64,000 nucleotides of DNA from Patescibacterium sp964487795 (GTDB lineage: Bacteria > Patescibacteriota > Patescibacteriia > Patescibacteriales > Patescibacteriaceae). This document shows, piece by piece, positions 17,501-23,397 of this stretch. Numbering within the stretch: the stretch's first letter is position 1; every line of letters begins with the position of its first letter. Made by a program: the position numbers and the translations under genes. Below the pieces are notes generated by a model. That model was given only the letters and a program-made list of their open reading frames with translations. It was not told the origin of the DNA and made no database searches. The stretch spans positions 288,969 to 352,968 of the forward strand of contig CAZASI010000002.1 of the NCBI GenBank assembly GCA_964487795.1. The letters run 5' to 3'.

Positions 17501-17597
17501 TTGGTGCTATTAAAAATAAAAAAACCAACAGTCCAGCTGTTAGCCTTTGTACAAATGTACCCTTCTTGCCCTTACCAACACGGTTTGGTGATGACAT
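11565..17597 (-). CDS. secreted SpvB/FG-GAP/YD-repeat Rhs polymorphic toxin (Tc B-C fusion-like)
   Basis: 2010 aa with an N-terminal signal peptide (hydrophobic core around residues 20-35, cleavage after about VFA) and an acidic Pro/Thr/Glu linker (40-90). Next comes a SpvB-like domain (about 100-340; LSTGALTYNFPLSVPTGRAS), then six FG-GAP/VCBS calcium-loop repeats (about 410-725; e.g. IGDVNGDGLPDLLEF). A TcdB-middle-like part follows, then many YD repeats (about 990-1680) and an Rhs core (about 1695-1815; NIHADHLTGSN, RYYEPTLGRFLSQD). The last 75-100 residues (YHVNQHGDGLSVYEY, GGWYTKAGEIITHW) are a distinct toxin tip, possibly an RNase of the BECR type; that assignment is weak. The usual DPxG cleavage motif after the core is replaced by KDINGKAG. 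The domain order matches fused Tc-toxin B and C subunits. Promoter and long hairpin lie upstream. Confidence 0.93.
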   Translation of the reverse strand: MSSPNRVGKGKKGTFVQRLTAGLLVFLFLIAPIANVFAEELNAEVPTEQSTTGEEVAPTPVEPTEEVNEEAVPADENQSEEEADSNPIAPIMKQENADSSFKLNKQILPETDLSTGALTYNFPLSVPTGRASMTPDISLTYNSQNTDQQNIIGYGWSLSIPSITRANKTGVEKMYSDNFFSSSLDGELIATTGNHFGAKIENGSFLNYVYEDGYWKVTDKQGTVYTFGETTQARQQNSNGSKVYKWLLEEVRDTNNNFISYSYSRDEEQMYPETITYTGFGETPGAFKVEFSKIPRNDALVSYSTGFLVKTNFIINSITTKINNEWLRKYDLNYVSGDNGIKSMLGSITESGRDEQNNVDALPATQFSYQKSSTTPGWDLSTGWSFPSHPVGGVPNQDSMDFVDHRTDAGVRMFDANKDGLMDLIQSGDWNNQSTSRGISMNNSDNTGWTLNSSWSIDPKFAEFNAANQPWDAGLRVADVNGDSLPDLVKGYNGTNQVYIHTGSGWTVDSNWIQPVSFVVNTFKDNGVRIGDVNGDGLPDLLEFRAANSNDPAVEKVYINNGNNTGWAQDTNWQIPICNRNTQLPNMKPYFTDFLGHDAGVMLMDINSDGLLDLVQNGNTYSGWVQGVSINKGDGTGWACNSAWNAPGERGARFADVNGDGFMDEVDAYEEQFGSTRIVRLNNGLETIQWTNNTAWNMPINFIGQNGNDQGTRLEDVNGDGMADLVQAINDTFINFHRVYLNNNQPSDLLKTITVPTGASTSITYKASPQYRLGGQQLNNELPVIIQTVNTITTTDTVFDTENTITYSYQNGSYYYDNPRDRKFSGFGKVTVTDDDGNTTTTSFHGGTQNEPQFGQYDDHISKMGKPYRVEIKNANGNLYSKNINKWEKVDLGNGRNFVKQTRAINFSYDGNSTHKDKAEIYTYDDSNGNKVQVENRGEVMANDDGSLVDNMFNDVLVTSITYTNNTSNGIIGLPVTEVTKDINEVKVNETKHYYDNLALGQVGAGNETKTEMWRVGSKYIDVEKTYNSYGLVSSEKDPRDKETSYVYDSYNLFPISVTNPLSQVTSYTYDYSSGQVKTTTDPNGRVFTTIYDGLDRVIEEKQPDAASPSTSVTSVAYEYIDTVNAFRIKKSVYLSASNIIDSYTYFDGLGRKIQEREEAETSGLFNVRDFVYADDGLLLKESLPYISSGTTRTTANTENKLFTRYTYDTLKRVLTATVATNWVTTNTYDDWKTTVTDSTGKVKDLYRDAYDNLIAVGEHNGSAIYTTTYNWNGQKKLTKITDALANIRNFTYDGLGRVLSAEDLHASTDTTFGVWNYSYDDASNLSSRLDPNGVTVVFNYDDLNRPLTEDAYNDQVFEVINGYDNCDDGIGRLCTTLTTALGVDYDYNALGQIVVEEKMIDRGAYRSEYSYDRQGNKTFITNPDNSQIKYFYNAAGLVNEIEHKESSDPGFTDIISSIDYNSVALPTSVTYANGAVTTNSYDADELYRLRTKITVANGQNVQDLNYAYDAVGNITQIVDASVTLTAKTTDYTYDDLHRLLSSTITNSVAENVDGPGDGNQTQTFTYDAIGNILSKSDVGNYSYEGDQGNSYANPHAVTSAGGTSYSYDNNGNLTGSGFLTSYTWDYNNRLTEVSSGLVPISYEYDASGQRIKSIDSAGTTLSITNEYSITPNGTEKHIFLGDTAIASISNSSEVYNIHADHLTGSNVITDHDEQVDELTDYYAFGTMRIDEQNGSHAEKRKFTGHEYDADTGLNYMSQRYYEPTLGRFLSQDQPFLNITDAQKIEADTQSPYVEYLGNPQNQNSYSYVYNNPLKYKDINGKAGVPPWVLWTGTKIAANLGWNFVKSEAQKANDAINKAANNSGAQMVAGGLFMLGSIIQANPGGVEEGAARVGTAAPRIAGQAVQARMLAAQRLQNLESSSNKAKAILDSFSKQTFDNKYKSIVYHVNQHGDGLSVYEYTQKALQFFVDNAHRAQILVDRTGKEALKIPGRQNGGWYTKAGEIITHWFE

Positions 17598-17635
17598 ATT
17601 GTTAGATTATGAATAAAAGAGGGTTTAATGCAAAC

Positions 17636-17702
17636 TGCTGCCTTATCTCAGTACTGACGGTCCCCTCCTAACCACCAGATACTGAGATAACGAAGCAGTT
17701 TC
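17636..17702 (-). promoter_or_regulatory. long imperfect hairpin in the rhs 5' leader
   Basis: Arms of about 21 nt (17633-17654 with 17680-17702, few mismatches) share the core TTATCTCAGTA/TACTGAGATAA and AACTGCT/AGCAGTT, with a GA-rich loop including GGAGGGG on the minus strand. It begins at the predicted 5' end of the rhs mRNA and ends about 40 nt before the ATG. Possible mRNA stabiliser, protein-binding site or regulatory RNA; no known riboswitch recognised. Confidence 0.65.
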
Positions 17703-17714
17703 AAACATATCTTA

Positions 17715-17744
17715 AGTATATAGAAGCTAGTAGGGTGATGTCAA
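17715..17744 (-). promoter_or_regulatory. promoter of the rhs gene
   Basis: Minus strand TTGACA (17744-17739), 18-nt spacer, TATACT (17720-17715). The -35 lies in an imperfect inverted repeat TGTCA/TGACA (17739-17755) that could be an operator. Confidence 0.75.
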
Positions 17745-17818
17745 TAGATATGACAACTATTTATGTTATTTTGATTTATTTTATTTAATATTAGTTTATT
17801 TTTTAGTATTTATTTTTG

Positions 17819-18592
17819 TTATTTTTTCGCATTTATCCAAAGCAACTCAAACACTGACTTGAAGATATCCACAGCTTGCTTTGAATTTATGACAATTGTT
17901 TCCAGATTTTCGTCCCAAACAGTTAAAGCTACATAATCTCCCCAAATCGTTATTGCTGAATCAGGATTATACACCTTCTTTGACAAAAATCTAGTTTCTC
18001 TACAATCTTCATGATCACGCTTCTTTACTGTTTTAGCCATCTCCCCCTCAGGAATTAATAATCTAGTCTTAATCCCAAGTTTATTTTTTGATTGAGAGTA
18101 GTTTTTTAAAAAATCTGGTAGAAAAAAGAACTTTTTAGCATCAACACTGATACGTAAAATTTCTTCTCCTTTTTTGAGTTGAAGCGATTTCTGATACAAA
18201 TCTTTAAAACCATTTTCACCTTTTAAAATTTCTATTTGCAATCCTGGAGATTGCGTAAGAAAATGAGCATCTTTAATATTGCTCACTAGTTTTGACAAAC
18301 TTGCCTTTTGCAATGCTAAATTTTTTATTTTATCATCAATATAGTGTTCAACCATCTGAGGCGAGCTCACAACAAAATTACGACGCTTGCCGTAAACATA
18401 CTCATCTACTACACCATTGCCAACAAAACGATCAAGTGCGATAAGGGCTGTTGAACGTGGGACTTCTGACATATCGGCAATTTCTTGAATTGACATTGAC
18501 GGACGAGACAATAATGCGACATATACGCGTGCCTCTGCTTCGCTCATGCCCGCTTCTATTAGTTTTTTGATTAATGTTTGGTCCATAGCCAT
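17819..18592 (-). CDS. TrmB-family transcriptional regulator
   Basis: 257 aa. The N-terminal winged helix-turn-helix (about residues 5-75; GMSEAEARVYVALLSRPSMS, IQEIADMSEVPRSTALIALD) matches the TrmB family. The C-terminal part (about 100-255; LQIEILKGENGFKDLY) resembles the ligand or PLD-like domain of these proteins. TrmB proteins are sugar- or metabolite-responsive regulators, abundant in archaea and CPR. The gene is read just before rhs on the same strand. A 16-bp palindrome between its own -10 box and ATG suggests autorepression. ATG 18586 is an alternative start. Confidence 0.85.
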   Translation of the reverse strand: MAMDQTLIKKLIEAGMSEAEARVYVALLSRPSMSIQEIADMSEVPRSTALIALDRFVGNGVVDEYVYGKRRNFVVSSPQMVEHYIDDKIKNLALQKASLSKLVSNIKDAHFLTQSPGLQIEILKGENGFKDLYQKSLQLKKGEEILRISVDAKKFFFLPDFLKNYSQSKNKLGIKTRLLIPEGEMAKTVKKRDHEDCRETRFLSKKVYNPDSAITIWGDYVALTVWDENLETIVINSKQAVDIFKSVFELLWINAKK

Positions 18593-18596
18593 ATTC

Positions 18597-18612
18597 TATC
18601 ATTTATATGATA
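18597..18612. promoter_or_regulatory. 16-bp palindrome, candidate TrmB-protein operator
   Basis: TATCAT-TTAT-ATGATA, 6-bp perfect arms, lies between the -10 box and the start codon of the TrmB-type gene, the expected place for autoregulation. Confidence 0.5.
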
Positions 18613-18616
18613 TCCC

Positions 18617-18644
18617 AGTATACACCCCCACTATTTTTTGTCCA
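18617..18644 (-). promoter_or_regulatory. promoter of the TrmB-family gene
   Basis: Minus strand TGGACA (18644-18639), 16-nt spacer, TATACT (18622-18617). Confidence 0.6.
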
Positions 18645-18650
18645 TATATC

Positions 18651-18678
18651 AAAAACCCCACTGTTTAGCGGGGTTTTT
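18651..18678 (-). terminator. intrinsic terminator of the 18690-19055 gene
   Basis: A 9-bp stem (18651-18659 with 18670-18678) of AAAAACCCC/GGGGTTTTT with a 10-nt loop and T-run; placed directly after the minus-strand gene upstream and before the TrmB-type promoter. Confidence 0.85.
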
Positions 18679-18689
18679 AAAAAAACTTT

Positions 18690-19055
18690 TTAGATAAGGG
18701 AGTGCAGATGTTTGATAATACCTTCGTTGAACTGTTTAACGAAAAAAGAGTTCAAGAAGGTTGCAAGGTCAACAAATGATAAACTTCCCTTCTCATTTTC
18801 AACAACTAGTTTAGCCGGATAAAAATTTTCACGAATACCAGTTGTTTCGTAATGCCACTTCTTGTCTTTTGAAATCAATACCTTTGTTTTGATCTTTTCA
18901 TCAACCTGTCTTTGCACTTCTTCAAAAGATTGATCAATTTTATTAAATGTAATAACGGGTATTTCCAGTTCACCTTCAATATATAATAATCCAACTTTTG
19001 TGGGCTTGTTTTTTTCCTTGAGTAACGGTATTACCCAATGGTTAAACTGTAGCAT
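18690..19055 (-). CDS. hypothetical soluble protein with strong RBS
   Basis: A 121-aa protein I do not recognise (VGLLYIEGELEIPVITF, LATFLNSFFVKQFNEGI). Two ATGs in tandem follow GGAGG; the second (19055) has the better spacing, the first is 19058. It is a single-gene unit with its own terminator and shares a divergent promoter region, containing an 8-bp inverted repeat, with the membrane gene at 19194. Confidence 0.75.
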   Translation of the reverse strand: MLQFNHWVIPLLKEKNKPTKVGLLYIEGELEIPVITFNKIDQSFEEVQRQVDEKIKTKVLISKDKKWHYETTGIRENFYPAKLVVENEKGSLSFVDLATFLNSFFVKQFNEGIIKHLHSLI

Positions 19056-19112
19056 CATTCCTCCATTTATTTAATGTACATTTTCATTATCTTTACCATT
19101 TTGTTAAATAAA

Positions 19113-19140
19113 TGTCAATAATACGATGATAATATTGACA
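19113..19140. promoter_or_regulatory. inverted repeat formed by divergent -35 boxes
   Basis: TGTCAATA (19113-19120) and TATTGACA (19133-19140) are perfect inverted arms 12 nt apart. Each arm contains the -35 TTGACA of one of two divergent genes, so a dimeric protein bound here would control both. Confidence 0.5.
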
Positions 19141-19163
19141 TTGGCTGAGTATAATACTATTAT
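19135..19163 (+). promoter_or_regulatory. promoter of membrane protein gene 19194
   Basis: TTGACA (19135-19140), 17-nt spacer, TATTAT (19158-19163). Confidence 0.7.
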
Positions 19164-19193
19164 TGCTAATTACATAAATAGAAAGGTGTTCTT

Positions 19194-19682
19194 TTGAAAA
19201 CAATATACTTGATTCTCCGCATCATTGTGATGCTTATCTTGTTTCTTGTCGGCTTTGTCCCGGTCGCAGAATACTTTGTAGTCAAATCAATTGATAGTCA
19301 AAGTTTTTTCTCGATATGGACATTAGCTGCAATAGGGTGGCTTATTCTTTCGACAGAAATAAACATTTATATTATTTTATTTCTTCAACGCACGCCACTT
19401 TGGGAAACAATGACCAGCTGGCTGCGTTCATTAATTCCCTGGAACCAAAAAATAAAAGTTCCTGATACTAATGGAAAAACTGAACGGTTTAAGAAATATT
19501 TAAGCTCACTCGGTTACTTTGGATTATTTATTTGCACGGCAGTTACAAATCTTGGTCGTATAGGCGATACCATATTCGCCACAAACAGGACCAAGCTTCC
19601 CTATGGAAGAATATATCTCTATGCCGGTTGTATCATGAGAGTGATCATCACCTACGGAGGGTTTTCATTATTATGGTCATAA
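19194..19682 (+). CDS. small multi-pass membrane protein, TTG start
   Basis: A 162-aa protein with three to four transmembrane segments (about 5-25, 40-65, 105-120, 140-160). No family recognised. The segment SLGYFGLFICTAVTNLGRIG is distantly like small export-type membrane proteins, which is not enough to assign a role. The start is TTG 19194 after an AGAAAGG site. The leader AAAGGTGTTCTTTTG closely resembles that of another small membrane protein gene at 48951. It has its own promoter and terminator. Confidence 0.75.
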   Translation: MKTIYLILRIIVMLILFLVGFVPVAEYFVVKSIDSQSFFSIWTLAAIGWLILSTEINIYIILFLQRTPLWETMTSWLRSLIPWNQKIKVPDTNGKTERFKKYLSSLGYFGLFICTAVTNLGRIGDTIFATNRTKLPYGRIYLYAGCIMRVIITYGGFSLLWS

Positions 19683-19683
19683 C

Positions 19684-19717
19684 AAAAGTCCGACGATTAT
19701 TCATCATCGGACTTTTT
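19684..19717 (+). terminator. intrinsic terminator
   Basis: A 13-bp stem (19684-19696 with 19704-19716, one wobble) with 7-nt loop and T-run, directly after the 19194 gene; also A/T-flanked in the other direction. Confidence 0.88.
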
Positions 19718-19733
19718 AAATACTGAGAAGCGT

Positions 19734-20090
19734 TTATTTCTTTTCTCCTGTTAAGAAGATTGACAACATAGCAAGAGTCAAACCAATATCGCGCACCATG
19801 ATCGGTCCAAAACTTAACAATGTTAATGTCTGCAATAGACTCAAGAAAAGAATAGCCGACACGGGTCGAATCCAAATTCCTAAAACCAAGAGAATACCTC
19901 CAATAAGTTCTACAACACCATGGATTTGTACCAACATTTTAGCTGATCCAAAAACACTGGTCCAGCTCGGTACCATTCCTACCCACATGTCCGGATTAGT
20001 TAGACCACTAAAACCAAACCAGATAAAGACAAATCCAAGACCCAAACGGAGAACAAAAGGCGCATAGCCTTCACATTGCTTCAAATTCAT
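19734..20090 (-). CDS. DoxX family membrane protein
   Basis: A 118-aa protein with four hydrophobic segments and the DoxX pattern: APFVLRLGLGFVFIWFGFSG at the N-terminus, HGVVELIGGILLVLGIWIRP in the middle. Full length for short DoxX members. DoxX proteins are linked to quinone or thiosulfate redox and stress membranes, but the activity of this subfamily is unknown. The gene follows the cytochrome b5-like gene by 5 nt, hinting at a shared membrane redox role. Confidence 0.88.
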   Translation of the reverse strand: MNLKQCEGYAPFVLRLGLGFVFIWFGFSGLTNPDMWVGMVPSWTSVFGSAKMLVQIHGVVELIGGILLVLGIWIRPVSAILFLSLLQTLTLLSFGPIMVRDIGLTLAMLSIFLTGEKK

Positions 20091-20095
20091 ATATT

Positions 20096-20566
20096 TTACT
20101 TAACTAAATCGCCAATCATATAAGAAGCCAAAGTATCTTTAGCTTTCTGGAAAGTACCGTGTTGTTTTGTGAACAACTCGGTTCCGTCAGTACCACACAA
20201 TTTTGTGATATTATCGGCACCGCCCGGATGCTTCGCAATCCAATCAGTTAAGTCATAAACGCCTTCACCAACAATAACATAGCAGCTCGAAACGCTATTG
20301 TGTGAGCTGACATCAGCTGCTGTAAAACCTGCCTTCTTTGTTTCGGCTGGAGTATTTGTCTCGGGTACAGTGTTGTTCTCAGTAACATTAACTGTTCCCT
20401 CGCTTGTTTCAACTTCAACATTCATCGCGCTATTTTCATAATTTTCCTCAGTTCCTTTGGAGGAATAGATATAAATCGCAGCAGCGATAATCACCAACAC
20501 TGCAATAATGCCGACAATCATGCCGGTATTACTTGACGCCGTTTCCGGCACATTTTGATCTGTCAT
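20096..20566 (-). CDS. membrane-anchored cytochrome b5-like heme protein
   Basis: 156 aa. One N-terminal membrane anchor (about residues 15-34), a Thr/Glu/Asn linker (about 38-77), then a cytochrome b5 domain (about 80-156). The heme ligands are visible as His113 in the HPGG motif and His136 in KQHGTF; YDLTDWIAKHPGG is the classic signature. Cys95 and Cys124 could form a disulfide, consistent with the domain lying outside the cell. It precedes a DoxX gene by 5 nt. The electron partner is unknown. Confidence 0.92.
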   Translation of the reverse strand: MTDQNVPETASSNTGMIVGIIAVLVIIAAAIYIYSSKGTEENYENSAMNVEVETSEGTVNVTENNTVPETNTPAETKKAGFTAADVSSHNSVSSCYVIVGEGVYDLTDWIAKHPGGADNITKLCGTDGTELFTKQHGTFQKAKDTLASYMIGDLVK

Positions 20567-20644
20567 AAGATACTTTATTAATAATGATATGAGTCAAGAA
20601 CTCATTACAGTATAGCGTTTTTGCGCGATTTAATCCAGACTCCG

Positions 20645-20653
20645 TGATATAAT
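20645..20653 (+). promoter_or_regulatory. extended -10 promoter of amino-acid permease
   Basis: TGATATAAT, an extended -10, ends 8 nt before the ATG at 20662, predicting a leaderless or nearly leaderless mRNA. Confidence 0.6.
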
Positions 20654-20661
20654 GAAAATAT

Positions 20662-21786
20662 ATGAAAAAACTCCTTGTGTGGCAAAGCTCATCAGTCATT
20701 ATCGGTACGGTAATTGGCGCTGGTATTCTTGGTCTGCCTTTTGCCTTTGCTCAAGCCGGCTTTATGACTGGTCTATTAGTACTAGGCATAATCGGAGCGT
20801 GTATCCTAACCCTCAGCATCTTGTTTGGTGAAATCACTCTGCGTACAAACGGGAATCATCAATTAACCGGCTACACTGAATTATATCTTGGCAAAACCGT
20901 TAAACATATTAATGCGCTCCTCTTACTCTTTGGTATGTTTAGCGCCTTACTCGCCTATATGATTGGCTTAGGCCAAATCATCAGCTCATTGCTCGGAGGT
21001 TCAGCAACTTTCTGGTCACTCATCAGCTACGCGATATTAGGATTATTTGTCACATGGGGTCTCGGTATTATTAAACGAATTGAGTTTGTTATCAGTTTTG
21101 TCTTTTTAGGGCTACTTTTTATTTTAGCAGCATTGGCAACACCTCATATTGATACAACGGCCTGGCAAGGTTTTGATTGGAATAATTTCTTTGTTCCCTA
21201 CGGAGCAATTCTTTTTGCTTGTACTGGTCTTGTATCGATTCCGGAAGCAAAACTCGTTTTACATGCACAAAAAGGCGAACGATTCCTCTTAAGTGCTATT
21301 TTAATCGGTAATATCTTCCCCGTTGTATTATACGCATGTTTCACCGCCATTGTGTTAGCGGTTACCGGTGCAGATACAACAGAAATCGCTACAATCGGTT
21401 TAAGTAATATTGTCGGTCCAACTGCTTTGGCAATTGGCAGCTTGTTTGCTATTGCTGCTATGTCTTCAAGCTTTCTGACTTTAGGTACAGCGCTTTCTCA
21501 GATTTTCCAATTTGATTACCATATTAAACATAGTTATACACTCATCATTACTTTGGCAGTTCCGCTTATTTTCTTTATCTTCGGCGTTCGTGACTTTTTC
21601 GGCATTGTCTCAATCGCTGGTGCATTAACGGTTGGACTTACTGGAATTATAACGCTTATTACATTTTGGCGAGCCCGCAAACAAGGCAAACGTCGCCCCG
21701 AATATGAGGTGCCAACCTGGTTCGCCTTACCGGCGACGATTATCATTAGCATCGTCTTTATCTTGGGACTTTTTTATACGCTCTAA
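20662..21786 (+). CDS. amino-acid permease (AAAP/aromatic amino-acid transporter-like)
   Basis: A 374-aa protein with about eleven transmembrane helices, beginning SSVIIGTVIGAGILGLPFAF, the glycine-rich first helix of amino-acid/auxin and hydroxy/aromatic amino-acid permeases. It should import amino acids by ion symport, in keeping with the scavenging lifestyle expected of CPR cells. Substrate not predictable. It lies 9 nt before the VIT-type gene and is probably cotranscribed with it. Confidence 0.85.
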   Translation: MKKLLVWQSSSVIIGTVIGAGILGLPFAFAQAGFMTGLLVLGIIGACILTLSILFGEITLRTNGNHQLTGYTELYLGKTVKHINALLLLFGMFSALLAYMIGLGQIISSLLGGSATFWSLISYAILGLFVTWGLGIIKRIEFVISFVFLGLLFILAALATPHIDTTAWQGFDWNNFFVPYGAILFACTGLVSIPEAKLVLHAQKGERFLLSAILIGNIFPVVLYACFTAIVLAVTGADTTEIATIGLSNIVGPTALAIGSLFAIAAMSSSFLTLGTALSQIFQFDYHIKHSYTLIITLAVPLIFFIFGVRDFFGIVSIAGALTVGLTGIITLITFWRARKQGKRRPEYEVPTWFALPATIIISIVFILGLFYTL

Positions 21787-21795
21787 ACAAACCCT

Positions 21796-22299
21796 ATGAT
21801 CAAACTTCCTAAAGAAACATTCCTGACTTATGTGAGGAATTTTATCTTCGGAGCCGAAGACAGTTTAGTTTCAACAGTCGGATTATTATCCGGAGTTGCG
21901 ACGGCCGGCGCAAGTCGAGCAGACATTGTTATCACCGGAGTTGTACTTATTTTTGTTGAAGCTTTTTCCATGGCCGTCGGATCGTTTTTATCTGAAGAAG
22001 CTACCGAAGAATATCAACGCCGGGGTAAAGTGCATTTAAAAACCACCTTTATTTCAGGCGGCATCATGCTCTTATCATATTTTGTTGTCGGCATTATCCC
22101 CTTGCTCCCCTATTTAATTAAAAGTATCCCTAATCCATTTTGGATTTCCATTGCTGTGACACTAGCCTCTCTGTTTTTACTTGGGGTTGTATCTGCCGAA
22201 GTATTACATACAAAAATTTGGCGTAATGCCTTACGTATGCTTATTATCGGCGGATTAGCCGTTGGTATCGGTGTGTTGGTCGGTCAAATGTTTCACTAG
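21796..22299 (+). CDS. VIT1/CCC1-type transporter
   Basis: A 167-aa membrane protein with the VIT/CCC1 opening GAEDSLVSTVGLLSGVATAG and a second conserved segment EAFSMAVGSFLSEEATEEYQ. The family moves Fe2+ or Mn2+ across membranes. It is short, about the minimal five-helix size. Its stop abuts the stop of the convergent pilin gene (22299/22300) with no intergenic terminator visible. A distant paralogue lies at 35415-35909. Confidence 0.9.
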   Translation: MIKLPKETFLTYVRNFIFGAEDSLVSTVGLLSGVATAGASRADIVITGVVLIFVEAFSMAVGSFLSEEATEEYQRRGKVHLKTTFISGGIMLLSYFVVGIIPLLPYLIKSIPNPFWISIAVTLASLFLLGVVSAEVLHTKIWRNALRMLIIGGLAVGIGVLVGQMFH

Positions 22300-23397
22300 T
22301 TAAATACCGGCAATTGTCAGATTATATTTATCTCGAATATAGGTTTCTACTTCATGGCGGGCATCTGTATCAAGAACAGTATTATAAATAATCACTTCAG
22401 CATAATCGCCCATAAACCAGTTACCGCCACGGTCGTTGCCAAGACGTCCGCCATTAACGTTGCCCGTGGTTAAAAATTCAACAACTTGAAAAGTGTCCAC
22501 GGTTCTCGGTACAGTATTACCGGCATAAGCTGTGCCGTTATTATAAGCTGTTGCGCCCTGGACATACGCGCTCGCATATGAGCTCCACACAACGTTACCA
22601 CCTATCGGTGCGCCATGCCATTCATATAATGAAGCGTGTCCCATAATCGGCGCGTAGTTGCTATAACCTGTCGTATAGCGCAGGACAAAAATAGCAGTAC
22701 GAATTGTGGTTAAAGGAGTTGTGAAATTAACCACATCATTGCCGTCAAAACGTACCGTCGGCCAACTGTTGAGCACGCCTGTTTTATACGTTGGTCGTGC
22801 GGCTCCCGAACCCGTAGCATGATTATTATTTCCGCTTGAATCCGTCCAGGTCGTTACGAGTGCATCATTACTTAAGGTTGAGAATAATGAATCAGCCTTA
22901 AGCCAAAGCACTAAACCGGGCAAATCACTTGGACTCCATGCAGGTGTAGGCGGCAATGAGGCTGCACAACTTGCACCGTTCATACATTCAGAATAACCGG
23001 CAGCAAAGTTACCAGTCGCATTTCCAAGACAAAAATTTAAAATATATTGGTCGTCCGATTGAGTATAAGAAAAGTCCCGATCGGAACAAGGTCCGTCATC
23101 GCGCGGTTCCGGATTAGATGGCACGGGGTCTAGATATGTTGTATTGTTGACGACCAAAGGCTCACCGGGCGTAATAATTGCTGGATATGAGCCATTATGC
23201 AAAAAATAAAGCTCCATAGCATGATTAATTTGTTTCACGTAAGCCACGCGCTGCGCATCGCGAGATTTCTGACGAGCTACCGAAAATGATACAACACTCA
23301 CGGACACAAGTAATCCAATGATACCGATTACTACAAGTAACTCGATAACCGTAAACCCTGACTTGTTTTTCGAAAGACAAGTAATCATATTTTTCAT
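22300..23397 (-). CDS. type IV pseudopilin fused to a LamG/concanavalin-like domain
   Basis: 365 aa. The N-terminal class III prepilin signal KNKSGFTVIELLVVIGIIGL has Gly-Phe at the cleavage site and Glu5, followed by the pilin helix and RQKSRDAQRVAYVKQIN, a pattern common in CPR. From about residue 160 a jelly-roll lectin-like domain follows (LPGLVLWLKADSL, TWTDSSGNNNHA, VRFDGNDVVNF, YAEVIIYNTVLD). Such a tail on a minor pilin suggests an adhesin at the pilus tip. It is a tandem paralogue of the next gene, overlapping its stop by 1 nt. Confidence 0.9.
   Translation of the reverse strand: MKNMITCLSKNKSGFTVIELLVVIGIIGLLVSVSVVSFSVARQKSRDAQRVAYVKQINHAMELYFLHNGSYPAIITPGEPLVVNNTTYLDPVPSNPEPRDDGPCSDRDFSYTQSDDQYILNFCLGNATGNFAAGYSECMNGASCAASLPPTPAWSPSDLPGLVLWLKADSLFSTLSNDALVTTWTDSSGNNNHATGSGAARPTYKTGVLNSWPTVRFDGNDVVNFTTPLTTIRTAIFVLRYTTGYSNYAPIMGHASLYEWHGAPIGGNVVWSSYASAYVQGATAYNNGTAYAGNTVPRTVDTFQVVEFLTTGNVNGGRLGNDRGGNWFMGDYAEVIIYNTVLDTDARHEVETYIRDKYNLTIAGI

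Noticed and set aside
11565..17597. Possible frameshift or recoding in the giant rhs gene
   Set aside because: One uninterrupted frame covers all domains from signal peptide to toxin tip, and UGA serves as stop elsewhere, so no recoding is needed.
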